From Chrysomallon squamiferum (Eukaryota; Mollusca; Gastropoda; Neomphalida; Peltospiridae), in NCBI GenBank assembly GCA_012295275.1, contig CM022679.1, positions 5,869,157 to 5,933,156 on the forward strand: DNA of 64,000 nucleotides, given 5' to 3'. The position numbers and the translations under genes are program-made. This document shows, one piece after another, positions 53,001 to 63,193 of the stretch. The stretch's first letter is position 1. Every line of letters starts with the position of its first letter. A model generated the notes under the pieces. That model was not told the origin of the DNA. It saw only the letters and a list, made by a program, of their open reading frames with translations, and ran no database searches.

Positions 53001-56000
53001 AAAATCTTATGTCATATAAAACAAATTAGTAGTAATGATCATGTTTTGGATATGAATTTAAATTTAAAGCTTCTTTTCATTTTATTAGCTTTTAAGATTA
53101 TAAAGCTTTTATTATATATCTTTTTTAAAAGTTAATTAATTATGATACAACTATGACAGTGAGTAGAACTAAGAAGAATATTATTTTACATGTTTTTTTA
53201 ATTATTATTATTCTGGCTTTATTTAATGTGAGCCTGCTATAATTATAATGATTAAATTTAATTTAATTCACAAAAAGTGTAAGTAAACAGAATTAATAAG
53301 ACTATAAAGAGAACATAATTTTAGTATAAGATTTTCTTAATAAAGAGTTATCTCCCATACTGTATTCAGCTACCACCACCATTGAAGCTTTAGCCCATAA
53401 CCTAGAAGAGCAAAATAATATACAAGGTGTATACTGGAACAAATATATTTTTCATTTCAAGAGGTGAGCATTGTAAATAAAAATGCTTTTTAGTCTCCTG
53501 TCTGCAACTCCAAGGACATAACATATTAGCCAAAAAAATGTCTTTTAATATTTTAAAAGCCTTTAGCTATTAAAAACTGATGTGGTAATTAAGTGGTTTA
53601 CTTTTATTCCAGTAAACACATATTATACAAATAAAATAAATAGAAAATGCTGTGTGAAAATTATAAATTTCTATCTTCAGTTCAGCCATAAGTAATTTAA
53701 AAAGAGTTAAAAATACAAGCATTCTATTTAAAAAGATTTTAAATTATAGAAAAGACTATTTATTATAAATGAATTCTTTATTTATTTTATTAAGATTTTT
53801 TTCCCCAAACAATGTATATATAATCATGAAATTATAATATTTATACGTTAAATCAAATTTCTTCAATAAGTACTTTCAACAAAAATGAGAAGAAAAAATC
53901 TTTATTAGTTAACCTTTATGATAATAATGTTGATGTTTGATAAATCTAATACATATAAATTTAAAAAATGATAATAATAAATAATAAATATAATAATAAT
54001 TGAATGCTTAGTGACTGATGTTTATTGATAGAAGAGTAGAATTAGCACACAGCAAATTATTAAATTCTGAAATGAAAATATTAGAAAGACACTATTATTA
54101 AAAAGGGATTTCTGTGACTGCAGCAAATATACTGTTTTTCTGTTAGTGATCTTGTATGTGGAATACCTGCAACATTTCATTACACTCATCCACAGGTATA
54201 AATTTGTCTGAAGTTGCTGAGCTTTGCTTTCCATCTTGTAAGGTATCAGAGAAATTATAGACTGGAACATCAGAATCTGACTCATCAGCACTTATACGTT
54301 TAGTTCTGCGACTGCTTTTTCTTTTCACTTCCATTCGGCATGTTCTTCCACGCTTTGAATAATGACCATACTATGAGAATGTCAGCTAGTTAGTTTGTAT
54401 AATCATTTTATGTCTCTTTCCCAAACCACCTAGAATCATCCCAATTTTCATAACAATTTTCACAAAAACAAAAACATAGTACTGTTTTGGAGACTCAAAT
54501 AATTTTTCACACTAGGAAAAATGTTTTAATATATATATATTAATATATTTTTTATTTTTATTCTTTTTTTCAAAAAGGATTTCTAACTGTCAAACAAATT
54601 TAACTGACTGGATCAAGCCAGTATTGTTTTTATCTTCTTCAAAAATAAATTATGTGAGATAATGTATTGATGATTCTGGGTGACCGCAATAATTATTTGC
54701 TGCAGTCACCTGTGACCCAATTTTTTCACCTTGCTTCAATCAGACAGCAAGTTTAAACCTTTTAAACCTCTAAATAATATCAAATAATTACTTATTCTAT
54801 TTCAACTTTACTGTGACTTTCTTCAATTTCTTTTTTCTCAACCACAACTCCTCACTTCTATTTTTATCTTTTTTATTCTTTTTTTATCAATATCACAACT
54901 CAAAACATAAAATTAATAATTAAAATTAATGATTTAACATGTTTTATTTTTATTTCCCATTCTGCCCTGTTTTGAAAACAACATCAAACAGATAAAATAA
55001 TATACAATATATAATTTTAAAATATTAGTATTTTTGATATTTTACTTGCTGTGACTGCAGCAAAAAGTGTGAATAGAGCACTGATGTTCACATAACTGAC
55101 TGTTTATTTGCTTTGTAAATTAAATCTATTTTAAAATTTCTGCTATTGTATATTTAAAATAAAATGATACTGACAATACTTCTAAAAAGGAGTAACAAAC
55201 CTGGAAAACCAAATATTATAAATTTAGATTATATAACAGTTGGATTAAATAAGTAGAAAGGTATAAGCATGCAAAGCAGGAGATAGCTGGTTTTAGATGC
55301 CAGTGGGCATCTCACCTTCTTTCCTGGAGGACCAGGGGCTCCAGGGACTCCAGGTGGGCCCTGGATAAACCCAGCAGGAAAATTGCCAAAAGACTCAAAC
55401 CCACCCCCTGAACCGCTGTTGGACTTTGATTTTCCCTGTAATACAACATCAAGCTTACTGTGCCAAAATTGAAAAGCCATGGCTTATAACGTAGAATTTT
55501 AAATTACCTTGTTTTATTTATGATTGCATTTTTTTTTTTTTTAAATCTAGTGTTTTTGACCATTAATATTTTTGTTGTTTTCTTTTATAAAGCAATCTAG
55601 TGAAAATATCATGCTGTTGATTAATTCAAATTTTTAAATCTATGAATAATATTTTCACTTAATTAAAACCTTTAATATTATTATTATATAAGGATTTTTA
55701 AAATAATGTTGATTTTACTTCATATTAAAATCTAATATTGTTCTGATGGAGCTTTCATAGGTTTATTTTCAAATGGCATCAACAATTAAAAGAAACATAA
55801 TTTTCCCCTGGCTATCAGGAATTTAAACAACACATAATATATAAACAAATTGTAGATATTTATTTACATTATTATTATTAATATTTATAAATTTAACATT
55901 TGGGCAACAAGCATAAAGGATTTTGAAGTTAAAAACAAAAAAAGAACTAAAAAATAAAAAAAAATTACAAGACAATAAAATAAAACTAACATAATGAAAA

Positions 56001-59000
56001 AAGAAATAAAGTATAGAATATGTCAGATAAGTTATGTCATTAACATTAGTATTTTAAGATAAAGTGCAGTTTGAATTAGTAACATGCTTTATCTAAATGC
56101 ACAGAAACAAACACAGCCTAGGTAAATAGTATACAAAGTGGAATTTTCAATAAAATATATTTATAAAAATATATTTTTTATAGAATAATAATACAAAATA
56201 TACAATGTCTGAACAATTGCCATAACTCTTTGACTAACAGTGTTATCACAATTTTGTTTAAGTTTCACTCACTTTATTTTAAGTTTAATTGAATAATGTT
56301 AAACTCTTTCTCTAATATAATGTCATCTTCATCTTGACTGACAAATATTGTAAATGTCAATTTTAATTTATGACTAATTTCTTATATAATATTTTGTCAA
56401 TTTACATTAATATCTAAAAAGCAGAAAATAAAATAAATAAAAAGCAACACTTCACCTAAAAGCTCAAGTTGGATGATATAGAGAATACATACCTGTACTA
56501 CAAAATAGTGAAAAACCAATGATCACAATTTTTTTTTTTTTTTTTTTTTAACTGATCTAGTAACTTATTCATTTAACCAAAACAAATAAATACTGATCAA
56601 GTTTTCAACTTGATAACAAAGTAATTTAATGTTTGAAACCAAGTTCAGTAAAACATGAAATTGATACAATATCAAATGAATAATTCATTTTTTGTTATAC
56701 TTAGAACAATAACTTTGGGACTGTCTGCCTGGATTAGAGCTATAGAGAGTAAACACATCCAATGCAATTTGTAATTAATTTGAAATGCATTATAAACTAT
56801 TAAACAGATTCAAGAACTTTACACAAATTTTTAATACCATAAAAAATACTATGAATTAATGTACTAACCTCCTTTCTGAAATTAGATACACCAGAAACAA
56901 TATGTTATTTGCATTTAAGATTGAAATTTACAAGAATATGTTTATATTACACTTTTAAATGAAAATGGAATCAATAACAATATCATAGAACAACAAAGAA
57001 CAATATGTACAACAACTGTGATATGTGAAGTCATGCATGACTCAAGAATGGCACATGCATAGACTCACATTTTGCCCTTGTGGGCCTGGAGGCCCCAAAT
57101 CGCCTTTGGGTCCAGGAGGACCCCTTGGACCAGGTTTGCCATTGTACTTGGTTAAGCCTGGTTTGCCAGTGTCTCCTTTGTCCCCTTTGGCACCTAAACG
57201 ACCTGGCATGCCAGGTGCTCCTATTTCTCCTTTCTGTCCATGGACCTGTTAGTTTAGTGCAAAGCATCAATTTGTGGCACAGAAAGTAATGGATAAGCCA
57301 AAATGGTGCATAATTAAAAAGCAACAACAAAAAAAAGTAAAAGTAATAAATAAAATAAAATAATGAAAAATTAAAATAAAAGCCTAAAATCCATACCCAA
57401 AGCACTAGCAGATTACATATAGCAAACAGACCTGTGAGGCAATAACAATTTTTACAATGTTTCCTGCTCCTAAGGAAATGCTTAAATTATTTAACATCAG
57501 CAGTCCACTAGCAAAATATTATTTTATCACTAAGAGTGATCTTCCATAAAAATCACATTAAACTTGAGATAATCAAATTAATTAAACGTATTAAAAAAAT
57601 TTCTTTACTTAATAAATCTTTTCTATCTTTAGTTTATTGTTTATTTATTTTTTAATTTATGTATTTTTCGGTTCTTATAAATTAACATTTCTGTTAGGGT
57701 TTTTTAATATGCTTTTAGCAGCAAAAGTATGATACTGATTAAACTTTTTTTTTAAATGTTTTAATATGCTTTTAGCAGCAAAAGTATGATACTGATTAAA
57801 CATTTTTTTTAAATGTTTTAATAAACTTTTAGCAGCAAAAGTGTGATACTGATTAAACATTTTTTTTAAATGTTTATAATTACACCAACTTTAAATAAAT
57901 AATTATTTTTGTCTTTTACTTATTTTATTAATTTAAAAAAAAATCCTTTATTTTATTTATTTATTAATTTATTATTATTTTTTTTTTAATTTAAAAATAA
58001 GCATGCATACTTTTATTATTTGCAAAAAGTGGCAACTGCAGCCAAAAATATTAAATTCACAGGTTTGCTTGCATTGAAATTAAACTACACTACCATATAT
58101 AATGCTGCAAAACTATGGATACTGACACAACTATACATGGCAACTTGCAGTTTACGTTAATTTAATTTATTATGATAAACAACTATATTAATAGTACACA
58201 ATTCAATCCTGTAAACGTTATTCAGTATACATTTTGTCTTTTTTTGTGTTATTCACAAACTCATTATTAATGTTATAATGGTGTTCAAATAAAAAATAAA
58301 TGGAATATACCATTATACATTACCAAAATTATTTTCTATTATTATTTTGGGTAAAATCTGTTTAATGTTAAATAACAACATGTTGCATAAACAATGTAAG
58401 ATTTCTTTTAAAAAAGAAAAGAAAAAAGATTAGTTCTTTGAAATATTATAATTAACTGTATTATTATAGTAAGGCTAAAAAAATGCACATTAAAAAACTT
58501 ACTGATTCTCCTGGTAAACCATCTTTTCCTGGTGGACCCTGAATATATTTATCATTCATAAATATAATACAGTATTATTATTTAGGGACATCAAAAATGA
58601 AAGATGTTTTATATCAAGTGTCTGCATCTATGTATTCATTTACATAATAAAAGATATTCAATTTAAAAAAAACAAAAAACAAAAAACAAATATTAGAACT
58701 TGTTTAGCATGTAGTTAATTTAATTCATGATTATGAAAATAAAATAATACAAAATGAAAAACTACGTACTGGTGGTCCCATTGGGCCTGGAGGTCCCTGA
58801 AAAATTATTAACATATTGATAGTGATACTTACTGATCTAATTAATAAAACTGAAATTTAATCATTCATATATATATATATATATAAAAGAAAAATTTGAA
58901 TAAAAGGTATACAATGACTGAAATTATTCTTAATACATTTAAAAAAAAAAGTATTCAAATTCTCAATTCTGAAAACAGATTATAAGCATAAAATATTACA

Positions 59001-60702
59001 GGTACAGAACCAATTATCTGGCATCCTGAAATCTAGAAAGACCAGAAAACCGGAAGTTTTTTCCTGATGCTATTTTTATAGTTAGCATACGTGGGTGTTG
59101 TTCTCACCAGACCAGAACTACTCTTTCAAGCCACATGGCGTTCATTCACTCGCTGCATTGTTTATGTGTTGAGTTGCCACAGTTGTGTATTGTCAATTTT
59201 CTTTATGTTTTTAATTTTAAAATGTTTAAATGCCTTGGTACCAGAAAACCGGAAAATCCAGAAATCTGGAATACCTCAGGCCCTCAAGGAGTCCAGATAA
59301 TTGGTCTGGTACCTGTAATAATAATTATCAAAAAATGTAATAGAAAATAAAATGTTATTTATCTTGAAAATATTTGGAATTAGAAATAACATAAATAAAA
59401 TGAAAATGTGGAAACAAATGATATAATTATACATGTTTATAAAAGACTGTCAGCTTACTGGATTGCCTTGTGGCCCAGCTACACCATCAAAACCTGGTAA
59501 TCCTGGGGGTCCAGGGGGTCCAGCTGGACCTGCAGGACCACGCTCTCCTGGTTCACCCTAAGCAAAGAAATAAAAGATAATATAATGAAATCACCTTTCA
59601 TTTTCTTGATGTTAAATATTTATTTAATTTATTTTATTTTATTATATTTATTTTTGTGAAAAAGAGCTATATTTAAATTGTAATATAATATAAACTTTCT
59701 TATTTTGGAGAAATTGAATAATTTATCACTTTATAAAAAATTTAACTTTTTCTCTTCTTTTCCTCCTTCCTTAATGAAAGAGAGAATTTCATTTTAGGAT
59801 TGTGTTCAAAATAGTGGATGTAATACTATGGGGAAAGAATAAATTATATATATTATCAAGTTATCATACTTCAAAAATAATAACCATGCATAATTAAGAA
59901 ATGTGCATAAATGTACAACATGCAATGCATACCTCTAGTAAAATGCCACAACAGAATTATTATTATTGTTCAGACATGACATCTACATGCATACAATGGA
60001 ACAGTTGAAGAAAAGACAAATCAACATTTTAACAATAAGTTTACCAAGCACTAAATTTTGATAATGAATGATAGAAACATGTAGTTCCTCTAGGTCAACT
60101 TTTTAGACCCTCTGATATGCTAAAATAGTGATAAACAGATTCTTTCCTTCCTTCCTTGTTTTTTTCCTTGTTTTTTTTTTTTTTTATCTTCTTCTTTTTT
60201 TCTTTTTTTAACTATTAAAATTCTTTATTTACTTCTTTAATTCTTTTAATGCATAGTTCCAAATGGTTTATTTTTAATCTTTTTTTAATATATTTTTTGT
60301 ATTATATTTTAATGCTAAAATTCTTTTTTCAGACAATCATAAAAATAAATTTCCTCAGTTCTGCAGACATTGTTGTGAATAATTTACCTTTAATTTAATT
60401 ACTGTTGGTTCCCAGTCCTCCAGTTTAAGTGGCCCAGGCAGACCTGGTGGACCTCTGTCACCCTAAACATATATCATGCACATTACAGATTGACAACAAA
60501 TAATATGATCAACAAGCTGATTATTTTACAAAGAATATCAACAGTGAGAGCATTCCTTAGCTCATATAATATGCATAAACACGAACCTACACAATACTGA
60601 CAGCAAGCTATAATAATGAAAACTATTAACATGCTTATGAATTAGTACAATTCTTTAAGAAGTATATTTTTTTTTGGGGGGGGTTGTTTGTATGTATGCA
60701 TG

Positions 60703-60801
<99 letters not shown>

Positions 60802-63193
60802 TACACACATACAGAGAAAAAAAGAGAGATATAGAGAGATATTTTAAATTCGTAATAAAGAAAAATCCTCAGCACGTTAGTAGTTTGTACTGACGAATGA
60901 AACATTTTAAGTATTTTATTATATATATATATATGCTTGGTGCAAACATGCTGACATGCTAACCATCTGAAATCAAAACAAAACTTGCATTAGCATTACC
61001 AAGACAAATTAAAAGCAAGCAATAACATTTATCTTGCACTTGAACTGTTTTCATAACATGGTGCCATTGTTTGATATCTCCTTAAATAGATTAATTACTC
61101 CATATGCAAAAATATTTGCAGGTAAAAACATTCATGATTGAGTTTTCATTTCAACAAGTTAATATACATTATCACAAAATGTCCATCAGACACTAGTGTT
61201 GTAAAATAATATATACATTAGATATGAAATATGTTACTGTAAAAATATTTCCAACATTTATAGTACATTTCACTTGCAAATACTTTTGCATATAAAGTAT
61301 GGCATTCATCAATATTTAGATATCTGTATTTTTACGTAAAAATGAAAACAATAACAAAACAACTTGGTCACAAACCATGCAGGTATATATAGGCTGAAAC
61401 AAACCTTTATTGTTATAACTTCATAATCAGAACCCTGAAATAAAATATATCCTATCAATACCTACATTTACAGTTATTAAATTTTCTAAAATGATTTAAC
61501 TGTGACATTTGTATTTCAGTTCAGTAAAAACTATATGCCTAAAGAAGATATGGGGATATGAAAAATGAAAAACCCTATTATCCAAGAATCTTGTTAAAAT
61601 ATGCAAATGTTTTGAAATAGAAAAACCAAAATAAGTTATTATATAAAAATATGTTTTTCAGTAGTTGTATCTGAATCAAAAACATTTATATAAAGCAAAA
61701 AGAAAATATTTAGATCATTATTTTATCTATTTATTATTTTATTAGATTTATTATTATTTTTTTTCTTTTTATTTTTCTTTTATTTTTTTTAATTATTATT
61801 TATATTTTTAAATTTTTATTTTTTTAAAGATGAGAGACACAACTTTAAGACCCTTTCTGATTTAGGTCACTGATACCTTCAATGATATAATTTCCCCATC
61901 TCGTATAGATCTTTTTAAACCCTGAAAACAAACAAATCTATTCATTAAAGCAATATTCCAAACTGATTTAACATCACATGTTTAAATTAATCAGATACTT
62001 GTATGATACATTAAATAAATAAACAAAATAAAATAAAATAAAAAAATAAATAATTAATAACAATAATAACAATAACAATAATTTCTCTCCATAATTAAAA
62101 AAGTAATAAAAAATGAAATTTAAAAAAACAACCCCAAAATACACCAATCCAAAAAAAACAAAGACAATAACAACAAAATAAAAAAATGCACAACCACTCC
62201 CCAGCAAAACAAAAAGTCAAATAAAGGTCTATTTATTATATGAACCTTAAAAAAAAGTAATTAATTTATATTGTCTGTCATAATCTCATACCTTTGTTCC
62301 TGGTAGACCATCAAATCCTGCTAAACCAGGATCACCTTTTATTCCTTTCTCTCCTCTCTCTCCCTGAGTGCAGAAAAGATCAAAACATTGATTTGTAGCA
62401 ACTAATTTATCAGTATTATTAAACTGTAAGATATGAGTAAGTAGAATAACTGTTAATTGCTGGAGAGTATGCGGGGGAAAAAAAAAGGACTTGTCTTTAA
62501 TTCATTATCACTATTTATTTATATCTGAAAAATCTTAATGGGTGTTCTCATTATGGATTAGGCAAGATTAAATTACATTATGAAAACAGCTAACTTGCAA
62601 TGTGTTACACAAAAACAGTTGGAACTGTCTTATTTCTCTAAGTTCTTAAGTTCTTAACCTATTAAACCATGCTAAAAAATCAGACAAGAGTTATCTTTGT
62701 ATTTTTATATTATTTAGTATGTTTTAGTTACATGATAATACATCCATTAACAAAATTAATTGTGTATAAAGAATATTACAGACTTATATAAACTAATTTT
62801 TATTAATACATAAAATATAATACTCTTACCATATCTCCTTTGTCCCCTTTTGGTCCTGGTAGACCCTATACAAATTAAGAATAAGATTCTTCATTACTTG
62901 TAATACAACGTTTTAAATTTTAATTTATGTTTATGTTTTTTTGAACAATTTAAATAATTATTTTCTTGTATTTCAGTTTTTACCATTATAACAGAAAAGT
63001 GGCATTAGAAATTCTTTAGGCAATAACAATAACAATAACAATTTCATTTAAAAAAAAAAAAAAGAAGTTATTTTTCCTGGGTTTTTTTTCTTTTTTAATC
63101 TTTATTATTTTTTTTTGGATGTAAAAGATCATGAGTAATTATCAAAGTATATCTTACTGGTAATCCAGTTTTGCCTGGAGGTCCAATAGGACC
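33971..63193 (-). CDS. Membrane-associated (MACIT, type XIII/XXIII/XXV-like) collagen, C-terminal 659 codons in 27 exons
   Basis: I joined 27 minus-strand exons, each bounded by AG and GT and each phase 0 at both ends, so all splice in frame. Seventeen are multiples of 9 bp, that is, whole Gly-X-Y triplets. The product is a chain of triple-helical blocks separated by non-collagenous pieces. Exons at 62292-63193 are helical, and 60388-61921 hold short interruptions. Exons at 55316-59557 are helical except for a Gly/Ser-rich patch, followed by a 68-residue non-collagenous exon at 54167-54370. Exons at 38716-52255 are helical. The final two exons each carry LDAPCPxGxDGLPxxxC. That last module is the NC4 signature of collagens XIII, XXIII and XXV, type II transmembrane collagens that trimerise and are shed by proprotein convertases. 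No fibrillar COLFI and no type IV NC1 domain is present. The cytoplasmic tail, membrane anchor and first NC/COL segments must lie beyond 64000. Confidence 0.88.
34371..34454 (-). CDS. Collagen NC4-type cysteine exon 1: 28 codons
   Basis: [20 protein letters not shown] then CGWSIPNQ, acceptor CACAG, donor GTAACT. The LDAPCPxGxDGLPxxxC module defines the C-terminal NC4 domain of MACIT collagens. Here it is a symmetric phase-0 cassette followed by a second copy. It can therefore be included or skipped without changing frame. Confidence 0.92.
34455..38715 (-). other. Collagen intron, 4.3 kb
   Basis: Largest intron seen. No exon recognised. It holds a 27-bp tandem duplication (36101-36154), a C-run near 38023-38032 and AAT/AAAC low complexity at 38040-38660. 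Frames in it are unsupported. Confidence 0.7.
36101..36154. repeat. Tandem duplication, 27 bp x 2
   Basis: The unit TACATGCAGTTTCAAACCAC plus ATAATTC occurs twice without mismatch (36101-36127 and 36128-36154). The exact identity indicates a recent event. Confidence 0.92.
38716..38769 (-). CDS. Collagen exon: 18 codons, basic
   Basis: [18 protein letters not shown], acceptor TTCAG, donor GTTTGT. 54 bp like the preceding exon, and also with a GTTTGT donor. It repeats the GRRGRRG start of the 50148-50273 exon. Confidence 0.93.
38843..38896 (-). CDS. Collagen exon: 18 codons, basic
   Basis: [18 protein letters not shown], acceptor TTCAG, donor GTTTGT. The same size and layout as the next exon (basic triplets then GEKG), suggesting a duplicated pair. 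Confidence 0.92.
40103..40189 (-). CDS. Collagen exon with CQC interruption: 29 codons
   Basis: Triplets GPPGPPGPI, then [11 protein letters not shown], then GAKGDKGAQ. Acceptor AATAG, donor GTAAGA. The two Cys one residue apart inside the helical block could disulfide-link chains. An in-frame exon with intact sites, so it is not a decayed copy. Confidence 0.92.
40190..43639 (-). other. Collagen intron, 3.4 kb
   Basis: No exon recognised. Mostly AT-rich with TTTA and TAA repeats. The 41760-42080 part is more complex and may be a decayed dispersed element, but no frame stays open. Confidence 0.65.
42418..42480. repeat. (TAA)n microsatellite in a collagen intron
   Basis: About 21 uninterrupted AAT units. 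Confidence 0.95.
43640..43702 (-). CDS. Collagen exon: 21 codons
   Basis: [18 protein letters not shown] then GLR, acceptor ACTAG, donor GTGAGT. Noticeably more GC-rich than its intronic surroundings. Confidence 0.93.
44791..44868. repeat. (TTTA)n tetranucleotide repeat in a collagen intron
   Basis: About 17 imperfect TTTA units. Confidence 0.9.
46039..46101 (+). repeat. Poly(A) tract of about 60 nt in a collagen intron
   Basis: Almost pure A with a single G near the end. On the transcribed strand it is a poly(T) run. The two poly-Phe frames over it are artefacts. Confidence 0.9.
46353..46397 (-). CDS. Collagen exon: 15 codons
   Basis: [15 protein letters not shown], acceptor ACCAG, donor GTAAGT. 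Confidence 0.9.
46710..46745 (-). CDS. Collagen exon: 12 codons
   Basis: [12 protein letters not shown], acceptor TTTAG, donor GTAAGT. Confidence 0.88.
47070..47105 (-). CDS. Collagen exon: 12 codons
   Basis: [12 protein letters not shown], acceptor AATAG, donor GTATTA. Confidence 0.88.
47772..47804 (-). CDS. Collagen exon: 11 codons
   Basis: [11 protein letters not shown], acceptor TACAG, donor GTAAGA. The preceding exon ends in Gly, so the triplet GLP is formed across the junction. This supports both boundaries. Confidence 0.88.
48196..48234 (-). CDS. Collagen exon with short interruption: 13 codons
   Basis: [13 protein letters not shown], acceptor TGTAG, donor GTGAGT. Spacing of Gly is irregular, giving a flexible kink. 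Frame and splice sites are intact. Confidence 0.8.
49340..49429 (-). CDS. Collagen exon: 30 codons
   Basis: [18 protein letters not shown] then [12 protein letters not shown], acceptor ATCAG, donor GTAAGT. Ten perfect triplets. The plus-strand frame 49306-49506 is a shadow. Confidence 0.94.
49708..49779 (-). CDS. Collagen exon: 24 codons
   Basis: [18 protein letters not shown] then GITGPP, acceptor GACAG, donor GTGAGT. Eight perfect triplets. Confidence 0.92.
50148..50273 (-). CDS. Collagen exon: 42 codons, basic start
   Basis: Starts [18 protein letters not shown] and ends [15 protein letters not shown], fourteen perfect triplets, acceptor GTTAG, donor GTTTGT. Joined to the previous exon it makes GKRGKRGRRGRRG, a heparin-binding type of cluster in the triple helix. 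Confidence 0.93.
50274..52183 (-). other. Collagen intron, 1.9 kb
   Basis: AT-rich unique sequence with a short CAA/TAA repeat near 51750. No exon or element recognised. Confidence 0.65.
52184..52255 (-). CDS. Collagen exon: 24 codons, basic end
   Basis: [18 protein letters not shown] then GKRGKR, between TTCAG and GTAAAT. Eight perfect triplets ending in a KR-rich cluster that continues into the next exon. Confidence 0.92.
52256..54166 (-). other. Collagen intron, 1.9 kb, with one cryptic-exon candidate
   Basis: Contains a TATTTCAG acceptor-like site at 52669 followed by an open stretch to 52607 (see findings), a (TA)n block near 52980-52998 and AT-rich sequence. Confidence 0.6.
54167..54370 (-). 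CDS. Non-collagenous 68-codon exon with convertase-like site
   Basis: A phase-0 exon between an acceptor CTCATAG (with a branch-like ACTAAC upstream) and donor GTATTC, open throughout. It reads [20 protein letters not shown], then RRTKR, then an acidic stretch [15 protein letters not shown], and ends [19 protein letters not shown] fits the R-X-[K/R]-R convertase consensus. Two Cys could form interchain bonds. I take it as the NC domain between helical blocks. No relative of this sequence is known to me. It is weaker than the Gly-X-Y exons because only splice sites, frame and position support it. Confidence 0.62.
54371..57068 (-). other. Collagen introns on either side of the 55316-55435 exon
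   Basis: 0.9 kb and 1.6 kb of AT-rich sequence with T- and A-runs. No further Gly-X-Y exon was found here. Confidence 0.6.
55316..55435 (-). CDS. Collagen exon: Gly/Ser-rich NC patch then triplets, 40 codons
   Basis: Starts with a flexible non-helical [19 protein letters not shown], then PAGFIQ, and resumes triplets [15 protein letters not shown]. Acceptor TACAG, donor GTGAGA. It forms the N-side of the non-collagenous region completed by the next exon. Confidence 0.9.
57069..57245 (-). CDS. Collagen exon: 59 codons, largest helical exon
   Basis: Starts [18 protein letters not shown], continues [20 protein letters not shown] and ends [18 protein letters not shown]. Acceptor AACAG, donor GTGAGT. 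It begins with VH rather than Gly, so the junction with the preceding GES gives a small register break. A second imperfection is LTKYN. The plus-strand frames 57025-57252 and 57080-57289 are shadows. Confidence 0.93.
57704..57876. repeat. Minisatellite, 57 bp x 3, in a collagen intron
   Basis: The unit begins AATATGCTTTTAGCAGCAAA and continues AGTATGATACTGATTAAAC plus a T-run. Starts are at 57706, 57763 and 57820. As 57 is divisible by 3, the minus strand reads as a 19-residue repeated peptide, which is an artefact of the period. Confidence 0.9.
58503..58538 (-). CDS. Collagen exon: 12 codons
   Basis: [12 protein letters not shown] between ATTCAG and GTAAGT, four triplets. Confidence 0.9.
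58770..58796 (-). CDS. Collagen exon: 9 codons
   Basis: GPPGPMGPP between TTTCAG and GTACGT. At 27 bp it is the smallest exon seen and still three whole triplets. Confidence 0.88.
58999..59315. mobile_element. Tigger/pogo-like MITE in a collagen intron
   Basis: 317 bp with terminal inverted repeats CAGGTAC(A/C)(A)GA(A/C)CCAATTATCTGG, the right end read on the complement. It is flanked on both sides by TA (58997-58998 and 59316-59317), the target duplication expected for this superfamily. The interior has no transposase. Two short plus-strand frames over it are artefacts. Confidence 0.75.
59459..59557 (-). CDS. Collagen exon: 33 codons
   Basis: Eleven perfect triplets from [18 protein letters not shown] to GVAGPQGNP, acceptor CTTAG, donor GTAAGC. 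Proline-rich and uninterrupted. Confidence 0.94.
60388..60462 (-). CDS. Collagen exon with interruption: 25 codons
   Basis: Begins with triplets [12 protein letters not shown], then the non-helical [13 protein letters not shown]. Donor GTAAAT, acceptor TTTAG. It ends in the same aliphatic-Lys style as the two exons before it. The Trp is the only one among the helical-region exons here. Confidence 0.85.
60704..60795. repeat. Compound microsatellite (TG)n(TA)n in a collagen intron
   Basis: About 32 TG units then about 13 TA units. Poly-Val-Cys and poly-His-Thr frames over it are artefacts. Confidence 0.95.
61405..61434 (-). CDS. Collagen interruption exon: 10 codons
   Basis: [10 protein letters not shown] between TTTCAG and GTTTGT. 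A minimal non-collagenous exon ending VITIK. A short exon with a GTTTGT donor might be skipped in some transcripts without changing frame. Confidence 0.68.
61877..61921 (-). CDS. Collagen interruption exon: 15 codons
   Basis: [15 protein letters not shown] between TTTCAG and GTATCA. Only the first triplet is collagenous. The rest is a basic, then acidic-aliphatic interruption ending IISLK, directly before a Gly-initial exon. It is open, in phase and well spliced, hence a real NC piece rather than a decayed exon. Confidence 0.75.
62292..62363 (-). CDS. Collagen exon: 24 codons
   Basis: [18 protein letters not shown] then GLPGTK, between CTCAG and GTATGA. Eight perfect triplets, rich in Glu-Arg/Glu-Lys ion pairs. 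Confidence 0.92.
62830..62865 (-). CDS. Collagen exon: 12 codons
   Basis: [12 protein letters not shown] between TATAG and GTAAGA, four perfect triplets with the Lys-Gly-Asp charge pattern that favours trimer stability. Confidence 0.9.
63158..63193 (-). CDS. Collagen exon (first seen): 12 codons
   Basis: [12 protein letters not shown] between TTTCAG and GTAAGA, four perfect triplets. No further exon was found from 63194 to 64000. Confidence 0.9.

Noticed and set aside
53360-53410. Acceptor-like CTTCTAG with a Gly-containing start
   Set aside because: An in-frame stop follows immediately and no triplets are seen.
57025-57289. Plus-strand Pro/Gly-rich frames that look collagenous
   Set aside because: They are the complement of a genuine minus-strand Gly-X-Y exon; CCN-rich DNA mimics collagen on both strands.
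57675-57860. Repeated 19-residue peptide on the minus strand
   Set aside because: Produced by a 57-bp minisatellite whose period happens to be a multiple of three.
33971-63193. Assignment of the collagen as type IV
   Set aside because: Interruptions are type IV-like, but the C-terminus has the MACIT NC4 module and lacks the two C4 domains of type IV.
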